A DNA stretch of 64,000 nt, taken from NCBI RefSeq assembly GCF_003696345.1, contig NZ_RFLX01000012.1, forward strand, positions 1-64,000, read 5' to 3'. A program made the translations under genes and the position numbers. The DNA is from Teichococcus wenyumeiae. Its GTDB lineage: Bacteria; Pseudomonadota; Alphaproteobacteria; Acetobacterales; Acetobacteraceae. The notes below the pieces were generated by a model. That model was not told the origin of the DNA. It did no database searches and worked only from the letters and a program-made list of their open reading frames with translations. Within the stretch, counting starts at the first letter, position 1; each line of letters opens with the position of its first letter. Below are positions 6,707 to 15,841 of the stretch, piece after piece.

Positions 6707-7864
6707 CTAATCACGTGCCGCGCCAAATTCTGCATCGCGATGCACATAGACCGACATCAGCAGCCCGCAGCCCAGCATGGTGGTCAGCATGGCGGAGCCG
6801 CCGTGGCTGATCAGCGGCAGCGGCACGCCGCCCACCGGGATGCTGCCCGTCACCATGGCGATGTTCACGAAGACATAGAGGAAGAAGTTCACGCCCAGGC
6901 CCACGGCCACCAGCCGCCCGTACTGGTGGTGGCAGCAGATGGCCACCATCAGCGCGAAGGCCACCACCAGCGCCAGCAGCAGCAGCGTCGCCAGCGCCCC
7001 CACCAGCCCGAATTCCTCCGAGATCATGGTGAAGATGAAGTCCGTCTGCTTTTCCGGCAGGAAGTTCAGGTGCCCCTGCGTCCCCTGCAGGAAGCCCTTG
7101 CCCCACAAGCCGCCGGAGCCCAGCGCGATCTTGGACTGGATGATGTTGTAGCCAGCGCCCAGCGGGTCACTTTCCGGGTCCAGGAAGGTGGTGATGCGGG
7201 CGCGCTGGTAGTCGTGCAGGTGCTCGTAGGCAATCGGCGCCGCAACGCCCGCCGCGGCCAGGATGGCGGCGAATTTCCACCAGCGCACGCCGGCGGCCCA
7301 GAAGACCGCGCCGCCCACCATCAGCGTGATCATGCCGGTGCCGAGATTGGGCTGCTTCAGGATCATGCCCACCGGCACCAGCGCGGCGATGACCGGCGGG
7401 ATCAGGAAGAGCGGGTTGCCCACCTTCTCCCAACTCGCGCGGTGGAACCAGGCGGCGAGGCCCAGCACCAGCATGATCTTCATCAACTCCGAAGGCTGCA
7501 ACTGGATCGGGCCGATTTCGATCCAGCGTTGCGCGCCCTTGCCGACCTGCCCGTGCAGCGCCACCAGCACCAGCAGCGCGACGCCCCCGGCATAGCCGAG
7601 CCAGGAGAGCTTCGCGATGACGCGGATATCGATCATGGCGATGGAGAGCATCATCACCAGCCCGAAGGCGAAGCGCAGCGCGTGCTTGCTGGCATAAGGC
7701 TCCGGCGCGCCGCCGCCCGCCGAGTAAAGCGCCACATAGCCCACAGCCGCGATGGCGCAGAGCAGCAGCACGAAGCTCCAGGGAATCAGCCAGAGCTTCT
7801 CCAGGATGCCGGCGCCGCGGTCGCGGGTCAGCAGGCGGCGCTCGAAAATCGCGCGGGACATCAT
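6707..7864 (-). CDS. rodA: Rod shape-determining protein RodA, SEDS peptidoglycan glycosyltransferase
   Basis: RodA polymerises lipid II into glycan strands for cell-wall elongation, working with the transpeptidase PBP2. The 385-residue protein is polytopic, with about ten membrane segments, and shows SEDS family blocks: QPSELMKIMLVLGLA, QPNLGTGMITL, FLPEKQTDFIFTMISEEFG and a C-terminal PLPLISHGGSAML. The start codon overlaps the stop of mrdA by four bases (ATGA), implying coupled expression. It is the last gene of the rod operon and ends about 80 bases before the tRNA-Lys gene. Length and motifs are complete, so the assignment is secure. FtsW, its division paralogue, lies at the other end of the window. 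Confidence 0.95.
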   Translation of the reverse strand: MMSRAIFERRLLTRDRGAGILEKLWLIPWSFVLLLCAIAAVGYVALYSAGGGAPEPYASKHALRFAFGLVMMLSIAMIDIRVIAKLSWLGYAGGVALLVLVALHGQVGKGAQRWIEIGPIQLQPSELMKIMLVLGLAAWFHRASWEKVGNPLFLIPPVIAALVPVGMILKQPNLGTGMITLMVGGAVFWAAGVRWWKFAAILAAAGVAAPIAYEHLHDYQRARITTFLDPESDPLGAGYNIIQSKIALGSGGLWGKGFLQGTQGHLNFLPEKQTDFIFTMISEEFGLVGALATLLLLALVVAFALMVAICCHHQYGRLVAVGLGVNFFLYVFVNIAMVTGSIPVGGVPLPLISHGGSAMLTTMLGCGLLMSVYVHRDAEFGAARD

Positions 7865-9768
7865 CGGCGGGGGTTTCCGGGGGGCCGCTGGGCCTCTGCC
7901 AGTTGGGATGCGGGGTCGGCCTCAGCACTGGGGCTGGGAGGGGCATTGCCGCCCCGGAAACGGTTCAGCACTTCCACCATCACCTCCCGCGCCAGGGGCG
8001 CGGCGGCGGCGCCGCCCGCCGTGCCGTGCTCCACCACCACCGAGACGGCATATTGCGGATTATCGTAGGGCGCGAAGGCGACGAACAGCGCATGCGGGCG
8101 CCATTCGCGCGGCATGTTCTCCACCCGGAAGCCGCGCTCGCGCTGCTCCCGCGAGACGCGGCGCACCTGCACCGAGCCGGTCTTGCCCGCCAGCACGCCC
8201 ACCGAAGCCGGCAGCTTGCCATTGGCACCGGTGGCGCCGGGCTCGTTCACCACCGCCCACATGCCCTCGCGCATCAGCTTCAGGTCGCGCTCCGGGATGC
8301 CTAGCTCGGGCCAGTCCTCGGGCTTGATGCCACGGGTGGGCTTGCCGTTGATGCTGCGCATTAGGTGCGGCTGCACCGCGCGGCCGGTGGCCAGCCGCGC
8401 CGTCATGGTGGCGAGCGAGAGCGGCGTGAACTGGTAGAAGCCCTGGCCGATGCCATGCACCACGGTATCGCCCAGGTTCCAGGGCTTGCCCTGCTTGATG
8501 CGCCAGTCCCGCGTGGGGGAGAAGCCGCTGCGGGTGCCGGGCAGCTCGATATCCAGCGGCACGCCCATGCCGAAGCGCTTGGCCATGGCGGTGATCTTGT
8601 CGATGCCAGTGCGCTTGGCGATCTCATAGAAATACACGTCGCAGGAATGCTTGATGGCCCCGCGCATATCCAGGCTGCCATGGCCGAAGCGGCGCCAGCA
8701 GTGGAAGCGCGTGTCGCCCAGGTCGTAATGGCCGGGGCAATAGATGCGCTCCGTCGCCGTGACGGTCTTGGCCTCCAGCGCCGCCAGCCCCACCACCATC
8801 TTGAAGGTGGAGCCCGGGGCATAGAGGCCGTTGGTGGCCTTGTTGATCAGCGGCGTGGAACGGCTGCGCGTCCATTCCTTCCACTGCGCCGCCGAGATGC
8901 CGGAGGAGAACAGGTTGGGGTCGAAGGAGGGCTGGCTGGCCAGGGCCAGCACTTCGCCATTGCGGGCGTCCATGACGACCACGCTGGTGCCTTCCTCGAT
9001 CTTGTCGCGCACCACCTTCTGCAACTCGGCATCGATCGAGATGCCGACATCCTGGCCCCGCGCGCCCTCCCGCCGGTCCAGTTCCCGGATCACGCGGCCC
9101 ACCGCATTGACCTCGAACTGCACCGTGCCGGCATTGCCGCGCAGCAGCTTGTCGTGGAACTTCTCGATGCCGGAACGCCCGACGCGGATGCCCGGCAGCT
9201 CCAGCAGCGGGTCGCCGTCCATGTCGGCCTCGGCCGGCGGGGCGACATAGCCGACCACATGCGCCAGATGGTCCGCCCAGGGATATTGCCGCGTGGTGCC
9301 GACATCGACGCTGATGCCTGGCAGGTCGGGGGAATTGACCTCGATCCGCGCCATCTCCTCCCAGCTCAGGAACTCCCGCACCGTCACGGGCACGAAGCGG
9401 CGGCGGCGGCGCACCTCGCGCTCGATCCGCGCCCGCTCCTGCTCCGTCAGGGGAATGAGGGCGTTGAAGGTCTCCAGCGTGGCATTCACGTCCTGGGTCT
9501 GCTCCGCCGTCAGCAGCGCGCGCCAGTTCAGGTCGTTGGCGGCGATGACGCGGTTCTGCCGGTCCAGCACCCGGCCGCGCGGCGGGGCAATCAGCCGGGC
9601 GGAGATGCGGTTCTCATCGGCGAGCGTCGCATAGCGCTCCCCCTGCTCAAGCTGCAGTTTCTGCAGGCGGTAGCCGAGGAAGCCGAGCAGGCCCGCCTGG
9701 CCCGCCCCCAGCATCAGCGCCCGCCGCGTGAAGACGCTGCGGCGCCGTTCTTCCTCTCTCTTGCTCAT
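7861..9768 (-). CDS. mrdA: Penicillin-binding protein 2, elongation transpeptidase
   Basis: This class B PBP crosslinks new peptidoglycan during rod elongation. The 635-residue protein has an N-terminal membrane anchor (about 15-35), a pedestal/dimerisation domain with RLIAPPRGRVLDRQNRVIA, and a transpeptidase domain holding the SxxK serine in GSTFKM (about residue 320), a SCD motif (KHSCDVYFYE) and KTG in LAGKTGSVQV (about 525). Only one base separates its start from the mreD stop, and its own stop overlaps rodA. The C-terminal tail of about 30 residues is Pro/Ala-rich. Context and motifs agree. Confidence 0.95.
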   Translation of the reverse strand: MSKREEERRRSVFTRRALMLGAGQAGLLGFLGYRLQKLQLEQGERYATLADENRISARLIAPPRGRVLDRQNRVIAANDLNWRALLTAEQTQDVNATLETFNALIPLTEQERARIEREVRRRRRFVPVTVREFLSWEEMARIEVNSPDLPGISVDVGTTRQYPWADHLAHVVGYVAPPAEADMDGDPLLELPGIRVGRSGIEKFHDKLLRGNAGTVQFEVNAVGRVIRELDRREGARGQDVGISIDAELQKVVRDKIEEGTSVVVMDARNGEVLALASQPSFDPNLFSSGISAAQWKEWTRSRSTPLINKATNGLYAPGSTFKMVVGLAALEAKTVTATERIYCPGHYDLGDTRFHCWRRFGHGSLDMRGAIKHSCDVYFYEIAKRTGIDKITAMAKRFGMGVPLDIELPGTRSGFSPTRDWRIKQGKPWNLGDTVVHGIGQGFYQFTPLSLATMTARLATGRAVQPHLMRSINGKPTRGIKPEDWPELGIPERDLKLMREGMWAVVNEPGATGANGKLPASVGVLAGKTGSVQVRRVSREQRERGFRVENMPREWRPHALFVAFAPYDNPQYAVSVVVEHGTAGGAAAAPLAREVMVEVLNRFRGGNAPPSPSAEADPASQLAEAQRPPGNPRR

Positions 9769-9769
9769 C

Positions 9770-10309
9770 TCAGGCCAGATCCTCGGCCCGCTGCATGGCC
9801 TTGTGCAAGCGCGTCAGCAATGCGGCGATCGCGGGGTAGAAGCCCGTGCTGAGCGCCCAGGACACCACGCCGGGCATCACCGGCGGCAGGCGAGCATTCA
9901 ATGCCGCCTGCAACACATAGCCCAGCAGCGCCGCGCCGGCGGCGAAGCCGGCGAAGGCCAGCCAGACGGTCAGGAAGGATTGCCGCGCCAGCGGGCGCCG
10001 CAGCCGCAGCGCGAGGCCATGCACCACCAGCATCGTCAGGATGCCGATGCCCAGCGGCGCGAAGCCCAGCAGGTCCTGCAACAGCCCGATGGCAAAGCAG
10101 ATCGGCGGCGACATGGCGGCCGGGCGGAACAGCGACCAGAAGAAGACACAGGCTAGCGCCACCGCCGGCAGGGCCGAGGGCAGGCCCACCGGCGCCGCCG
10201 AGGCCACCATCATCAGCGCCGTGCTGCCGGCCGGGAAAGCGGCGCGCGCCAGCGCATCCAGCCGGCTCAGCAGGCCGGGGGCAGGCTCACGCCGTCCTTT
10301 GATGGCCAT
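9770..10309 (-). CDS. mreD: Rod shape-determining protein MreD
   Basis: MreD is a small polytopic inner-membrane protein of the elongasome that links MreC with RodA/PBP2. This 179-residue product has four to six hydrophobic segments and a basic N-terminus. Sequence conservation in the family is weak, so the call leans on size, membrane character and position exactly between mreC and mrdA. Spacing is 7 bases to mreC and 1 base to mrdA. Confidence 0.88.
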   Translation of the reverse strand: MAIKGRREPAPGLLSRLDALARAAFPAGSTALMMVASAAPVGLPSALPAVALACVFFWSLFRPAAMSPPICFAIGLLQDLLGFAPLGIGILTMLVVHGLALRLRRPLARQSFLTVWLAFAGFAAGAALLGYVLQAALNARLPPVMPGVVSWALSTGFYPAIAALLTRLHKAMQRAEDLA

Positions 10310-10316
10310 GGGCTTT

Positions 10317-11180
10317 TCAGCGCTTCCCGCGCGGCTCGGGGCGGGCCACGGATTCCGGCGGCAGGATGCCGGTCAGGCCGAAGTCGAAGATGCGCAGCAT
10401 GTCCAGCCGGTCCAGCCGCGCGAAGAGTTCCACCTCCGCCGTGCCGCCCTCGGTCCAGCGCACCACGCCCACCGGCAGGCCGGCGGGGAAGACGGAGGCT
10501 TCGGCGCTGGTCACCACGCGCTCGCCTTCCTTGGGACGGGTGCCCTCGGGCCAGTGCTGCAGGCGCGGGTGGTCACCATTGGTGCCGGCCATGATGGCGC
10601 GCGCCCGGCTGCCCTCCAGCGTCACGGGGATGCGGCTGTTCATGTCGGTCACCAGCAGCACGCGGGCGGAGCGGCTGCCCACCTCCGTCACGCGCCCGGC
10701 CAGGCCGCGCTCATCCAGCGCCACCTGGCCCTTGCGGATCTCGACGCCCGGCGCCAGCGCCAGCAGCACGGCGCGGGCATAGGTGCCGCCGGCATCGGCC
10801 ACCACGCGGGCGGTGCGCAGGCTCCAGGGCGCCTCGGGAATGACGCTGAGCTGGCGCCGCAGCAGGGTGTTCTCGGCTTCCAGGGACAGGGCGGCGGCCT
10901 GCCAGCGGTGCAGGCGGTCGTTCTCCTCCCGCAGCCGCGCATTCTCTTCCCGCATTGCCCAGAGCATGCGGGCCTCCTGCACCCCGTTGCGCAGGGCGTT
11001 CACCGGCTCGGCCACCACGGCATAGATGGGGGCCAGGGTATCGGCCAGGGCCATCCGCGCGCGGTCCACCAGCAGCGTGTCCGCCTTGCCGATCAGCATG
11101 GTGCCGAAGGCAAGGGCCACCAGCACTGGCAAGGACAAACGCGACAGAGCCTGGCGCAGCGGAATGCTGAGACGGATCAA
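10317..11180 (-). CDS. mreC: Rod shape-determining protein MreC
   Basis: MreC is a periplasmic, membrane-anchored scaffold of the elongasome that binds PBP2. The 287-residue protein has one N-terminal membrane helix (about 12-32), a coiled coil (about 70-105, ENARLREENDRLHRWQAAAL) and two beta-barrel domains including LVTDMNSRIPVTLEGS and GERVVTSAEASVFPAGLPVG, both typical of the family. It lies about 85 bases after mreB and just before mreD. Nothing unusual is seen. Confidence 0.94.
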   Translation of the reverse strand: MIRLSIPLRQALSRLSLPVLVALAFGTMLIGKADTLLVDRARMALADTLAPIYAVVAEPVNALRNGVQEARMLWAMREENARLREENDRLHRWQAAALSLEAENTLLRRQLSVIPEAPWSLRTARVVADAGGTYARAVLLALAPGVEIRKGQVALDERGLAGRVTEVGSRSARVLLVTDMNSRIPVTLEGSRARAIMAGTNGDHPRLQHWPEGTRPKEGERVVTSAEASVFPAGLPVGVVRWTEGGTAEVELFARLDRLDMLRIFDFGLTGILPPESVARPEPRGKR

Positions 11181-11265
11181 GCGCGGACTTCCTCAGGGCA
11201 GGATGTCGGAAGAACGTCCAGAATAGCGATTCGTCAGGGGCCCCGCAGTCTGAGCCCCAGCTTTT

Positions 11266-12387
<1,122 letters not shown>

Positions 12388-12393
12388 TCAAGC

Positions 12394-12455
12394 TGCAATC
12401 TATGAGTGCAATGCAACCCAGTGCCCAAGCCTGCGTTTCCGAAGCGTAGATTGCA
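12394..12455. repeat. Inverted repeat in the mreB/lipoprotein intergenic region
   Basis: TGCAATCTATG (12394-12404) and CGTAGATTGCA (12445-12455) are inverted copies with one mismatch, about 40 bases apart, flanked by AGC/AGC-like extensions. They lie between the divergent mreB and lipoprotein starts, so they could be paired regulator sites or affect both promoters. No known regulator is recognised. Confidence 0.5.
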
Positions 12456-12476
12456 ACAGCTTCAGGATTCACGCCC

Positions 12477-12716
12477 ATGCGCAAGTCTTCTCTCGCCCTG
12501 CTCGCCCTTGCTGGCCTGAGCCTGGGCGCCTGCGGCTACTCAACCGGTGACCGCGCGGCTTCCGGCGGCCTGCTGGGCGCGGGCGCTGGCGCGGCGGTTG
12601 GCTCGCTGTCCGGCAATGCCGGCACGGGTGCGCTGATCGGCGGCGCGGCGGGTGCCCTGGGTGGCGCCGCCACCAGCCCCAACACCGTCAACCTCGGCCG
12701 CCCCGCCTGGCGCTGA
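12477..12716 (+). CDS. Small glycine-zipper outer-membrane lipoprotein
   Basis: This 79-residue product has a lipoprotein signal peptide ending in the lipobox LGAC (Cys19), then a short mature part dominated by glycine-zipper sequence (GLLGAGAGAAVGSLSGNAG and GALIGGAAGALGGAA). Proteins of this kind (Gly-zipper_2/YMGG-like, related to SlyB and Pcp-type tails) insert in or on the outer membrane; their cellular role is often unclear. It is divergent from mreB and followed by a strong terminator, so it is a single-gene unit. Confidence 0.8.
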   Translation: MRKSSLALLALAGLSLGACGYSTGDRAASGGLLGAGAGAAVGSLSGNAGTGALIGGAAGALGGAATSPNTVNLGRPAWR

Positions 12717-12754
12717 GCCGGACTGGCCGCCCCCGGGCGGCCGTCTGAAACGAG

Positions 12755-12787
12755 AAACGGCCGGCCCCATCGGGACCGGCCGTTTTT
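12755..12787 (+). terminator. Strong Rho-independent terminator after the lipoprotein gene
   Basis: A 10-bp stem AAACGGCCGG/CCGGCCGTTT is followed by TTT. It sits between convergent genes, the lipoprotein gene (plus) and leuA (minus), and can work for both, though the T tract is better on the plus strand. A second G/C inverted repeat (GGCCGC/GCGGCC) precedes it. Confidence 0.85.
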
Positions 12788-12805
12788 CATGGCCCTGGGC
12801 TGGCC

Positions 12806-14398
12806 TCAGCCAGCCTGGGCAGGGGCCAGGATCTCCGGCGGCGCGGTGCGCACGCGCTTGGCCAGCAGCTTGTTCAGCGCATGCACATAGGCGCGGGCGG
12901 AAGCCACGATGGTGTCGGTATCGGCGCCCTGGCCGTCCACCAGCTTGCCTTCCTCCTCCAGCCGCACGGTCACGCGCGCCTGGGCATCGGTGCCGCCGGT
13001 GACGGACTGCACGGCGTAGAGCTTCAGTTCCGCCTTGTGCGGCACCACCTGCTGCAGTGCGTTGAAGGTGGCGTCCACGGCGCCGTCGCCGCCGGCCACG
13101 GCGTCGCAGCGCTCGCCATCCACTTCCAGCACCAGGCTGGCGGTGGGGCGGGTGCCCATGCCGGTGGCCACCGTCAGGGCCAGCAGCTTCACGCGGTCCT
13201 TGATGCGGACCACCTCGTCATCCACCAGGGCGACGATGTCCTCGTCGTAGACAACCTTCTTGCGGTCGGCCAGGTCCTTGAAGCGGCGGAAGGCGTCGTT
13301 CAGCTGGTTGTCGCCCAGCGTGTAGCCCAGCATCGACAGCTTGTCGCGGAAGGCCGCGCGGCCGGAATGCTTGCCCATCACCAGGGAGTTGGTGGTCCAG
13401 CCGACGCTCTCCGGCGTCATGATCTCGTAGGTCGCCTTGTCCTTCAGCACGCCATCCTGGTGGATGCCGCTCTCATGCGCGAAGGCGTTGCGGCCGACGA
13501 TGGCCTTGTTCGGCTGCACGTCGAAGGAGGTGATGGTGGCCAGCAGGCGGCTGGTGCGCAGGATGTTCTGCGTCACGATGCCGGTGGAGAAGGGAATGAC
13601 GTCCTGGCGCGTACGCAGCGCCATCGCGACCTCTTCCAGCGCCGCGTTGCCCGCGCGCTCGCCGATGCCGTTGATGGTGGCCTCCACCTGCCGCGCGCCG
13701 GCATGCAGCGCCGCGATGGTATTGGCGACGGCCAGGCCCAGGTCGTCGTGGTTATGGGCGGAGAAGATCACGCCATCGGCGCCCGGCACGCGCTCCCGCA
13801 GCATGGAGAAGATGCGGGCGATATCCTCCGGCACCGCGTAGCCGACGGTATCCGGGATGTTGATGGTGGTGGCGCCGGCCTTGATGGCGGCCTCGACGCA
13901 GCGGCACAGGAAGTCCGGGTCGGTGCGGCTGCCGTCCTCGGCGGACCATTCCACGTCGGCCACGTGGTTGCGCGCCAGGCTGACGGAATTGGTGACGGCT
14001 TCCAGCACCGCCTCCGGCGTCATGCGCAGCTTGACGCGCATATGCAGGTCGGAGGTGGAGATGAAGGTGTGGATGCGCTGACGCGCGGCGGGCTTCACGG
14101 CCTCCACGGCGCGCAGGATGTCGCCGGGCGCGGAGCGGGACAGGCCGCAGACCACCGGACCACCCTTGGCGAAGCGCTGCGCGATGGACTGCACGCTCTC
14201 GAAATCGCCCTGGCTGGCGATGGGGAAGCCGGCTTCCATGACATCGACGCCCAGCTCGGCCAGGGCCTCGGCCATCCGCAGCTTCTCCTCCAGGTTCATG
14301 GAGAAGCCGGGGGACTGCTCACCGTCGCGCAGCGTGGTGTCGAAGACGATGACGCGGTTGTCGGCAATGGTGCCGAAGCTGGGGTGGTTGATGGCCAT
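12806..14398 (-). CDS. leuA: 2-isopropylmalate synthase
   Basis: LeuA condenses acetyl-CoA with 2-ketoisovalerate in the first committed step of leucine synthesis. The 530-residue product has the HMGL-like TIM barrel with DTTLRDGEQSPGFSM near the N-terminus, the metal-binding HNHDDLGLAVANT, and NGIGERAGNAALEEV, followed by the C-terminal allosteric LeuA domain. Length is that of a full leucine-regulated enzyme. I chose the ATG at 14398 because GAAGGA lies eight bases upstream and the N-terminus matches the family; an upstream ATG lacks support. Expression may be controlled by a leader upstream (see the 14503 entry). ilvBHC elsewhere in the window supply its precursor. Confidence 0.95.
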   Translation of the reverse strand: MAINHPSFGTIADNRVIVFDTTLRDGEQSPGFSMNLEEKLRMAEALAELGVDVMEAGFPIASQGDFESVQSIAQRFAKGGPVVCGLSRSAPGDILRAVEAVKPAARQRIHTFISTSDLHMRVKLRMTPEAVLEAVTNSVSLARNHVADVEWSAEDGSRTDPDFLCRCVEAAIKAGATTINIPDTVGYAVPEDIARIFSMLRERVPGADGVIFSAHNHDDLGLAVANTIAALHAGARQVEATINGIGERAGNAALEEVAMALRTRQDVIPFSTGIVTQNILRTSRLLATITSFDVQPNKAIVGRNAFAHESGIHQDGVLKDKATYEIMTPESVGWTTNSLVMGKHSGRAAFRDKLSMLGYTLGDNQLNDAFRRFKDLADRKKVVYDEDIVALVDDEVVRIKDRVKLLALTVATGMGTRPTASLVLEVDGERCDAVAGGDGAVDATFNALQQVVPHKAELKLYAVQSVTGGTDAQARVTVRLEEEGKLVDGQGADTDTIVASARAYVHALNKLLAKRVRTAPPEILAPAQAG

Positions 14399-14502
14399 GA
14401 TACGTGTCCTTCGTGTGACGAGCCGTGCAGCGCCGGAGCCCATGGCCCCGCTGTCCCCTTGGGGAGGGGTCCCCTGAGCGATGCCGGCAGGTCAGCCGGG
14501 CG

Positions 14503-14613
14503 TCACGCCCAGGGGCGGCTAAGTCGAAGGAGGCGGAGGCCAGAAAGGGCGCGCAGGTCCGCGGCAGCGGCGAGGCCGTCCAGCAGCGGGTTATGGCGCG
14601 CGGTGGCGAACAT
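14503..14613 (-). promoter_or_regulatory. Candidate leucine-rich leader ORF upstream of leuA
   Basis: The 312-base gap between leuA and the divergent aminotransferase holds a minus-strand ORF of about 36 codons. Its last third is rich in leucine codons, including two rare-type CTT codons (GLRLLRLSRPWA then stop). It ends about 100 bases before leuA and overlaps a small GC inverted repeat (GGGCG/CGCCC). This resembles an attenuator leader peptide, but the Shine-Dalgarno is poor, an in-frame start further upstream is possible, and no clear terminator with a T run is visible. Confidence 0.3.
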
Positions 14614-14710
14614 GCAAGCGACGATAGTGAGCGCTTTCAGCCTCCGCAACCCCCATTCGCCCCAGATGATAATCTGGACCAAAGCGGAACGATGGTCTCT
14701 GCTGCGACTC

Positions 14711-15841
14711 ATGACCCTGCCCAGCCAACGCCACCTCTTCGATATTCCGGCGAACGTCGCCTACCTGGACGGCGCCGCCTATTCCCCCCTGCCCCGCAGC
14801 GTCCGCGCCGCCGGCGAGGCCGGCGTGCTGACCAAGAGCCAGCCCTGGGCCAGCCCGCGCAGCCGCGAGAACGACTGGGCCGAGCGCGCCCGCGCCGCCG
14901 CCGCCGGGTTGATCGGCGCCAGCGTGGAGGATGTCGCCATTGTCAGCGCCGTCAGCCACGGCATCGGCACGGCGGCGCGTAACCTGCCCCTGCCCCTGCC
15001 CGCCGGCAGCCGGATGCTGCGGGTGCAGGATGAATTCCCCTCCGTCAGCCTGGTCTGGGACCGGCTGGCGGCCAAGGCGGGTGCGGTGGCCGATGTGGTG
15101 CCCCGGCCGGCGGATGGCGACTGGACCCGCGCGGTGCTGGAAGCCATCGCCCGCCCCGGCGCGCCGCCGCTGGCGGTGGCCTGCCTGACGCCGCTGCACT
15201 GGTCGGACGGCGCGGTGATCGACCTGGACCGCATCGCCCCCGCCGTGCATGCCGCCGGGGCGGCGCTGGTGGTGGATGCCACCCAGGCGGTGGGCGCCAT
15301 GCCGGTGGACGTGGCCCGCTGGCAGCCGGATTTCCTGGCCTTCCCGACCTATAAATGGGTGCTAGGCCCCTATAGCCTCGCCTTCCTCTATGCCGCGCCG
15401 CACCGCCAGTCCGGCCTGCCGCTGGAGGAGAATCAGGTGAACCGCCCCGGCGGCCAGTTCGCCCCCGGCGCCCGCCGCTACGACAAGGGCGAGCGCAACG
15501 ACCCCATCGCCCTGCCCATGGCGGCGACGGGGCTGGAACTGGTGGCATCCTGGGGCACGGCGGCGGTGGAAGCGCGGCTGCGCAGCCTGACGGACCGGCT
15601 TGCAGAGGATGCCATGGCGCTCGGCATCCCGGCGCTGCCACGGGCGCTGCGGGCACCACATATCCTGGGCCTGCGCATTCCCGGCGGCATGCCGCCCGGG
15701 CTGATCGAGGCGCTGGCGGCGGCGGGGGTTTATGCCAGCGACCGGCTGGGGGTGCTGCGCGTCAGCCCGCATGTCTGGGCCGAGGAAGCCGATTGCGACC
15801 GCTTCCGCGCGGCCCTGGCGCGGGCGCTGGGGCGCAGCTAG
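14711..15841 (+). CDS. Class V aminotransferase-fold PLP enzyme (kynureninase/cysteine desulfurase-like)
   Basis: The 376-residue protein belongs to the aminotransferase class V superfamily. It has an N-terminal FDIPANVAYLDGAAYSPLPR, the region VVDATQAVGAMPVDV that contains the aspartate pairing with the PLP ring nitrogen, and PTYKWVLGPYSLAFLY with the PLP-binding lysine. It lacks the mobile Cys loop expected of a true cysteine desulfurase, so a kynureninase-like or isopenicillin-epimerase-like enzyme is more probable; the substrate is unknown. It is divergent from leuA, and its stop overlaps the stop of the convergent enolase-family gene by four bases. A good Shine-Dalgarno is not evident. 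Confidence 0.82.
   Translation: MTLPSQRHLFDIPANVAYLDGAAYSPLPRSVRAAGEAGVLTKSQPWASPRSRENDWAERARAAAAGLIGASVEDVAIVSAVSHGIGTAARNLPLPLPAGSRMLRVQDEFPSVSLVWDRLAAKAGAVADVVPRPADGDWTRAVLEAIARPGAPPLAVACLTPLHWSDGAVIDLDRIAPAVHAAGAALVVDATQAVGAMPVDVARWQPDFLAFPTYKWVLGPYSLAFLYAAPHRQSGLPLEENQVNRPGGQFAPGARRYDKGERNDPIALPMAATGLELVASWGTAAVEARLRSLTDRLAEDAMALGIPALPRALRAPHILGLRIPGGMPPGLIEALAAAGVYASDRLGVLRVSPHVWAEEADCDRFRAALARALGRS

Noticed and set aside
6695-8068. Long plus-strand ORF antisense to rodA/mrdA, rich in His, Gln and Arg
   Set aside because: Its composition is the complement of a GC-rich coding strand; no domain, no ribosome site, and rodA and mrdA are complete on the other strand. The same reasoning removes the other long antisense frames over mreC, mreB, leuA, ilvB, hflK, the HerA-like gene, asmA, 5-oxoprolinase and murE.
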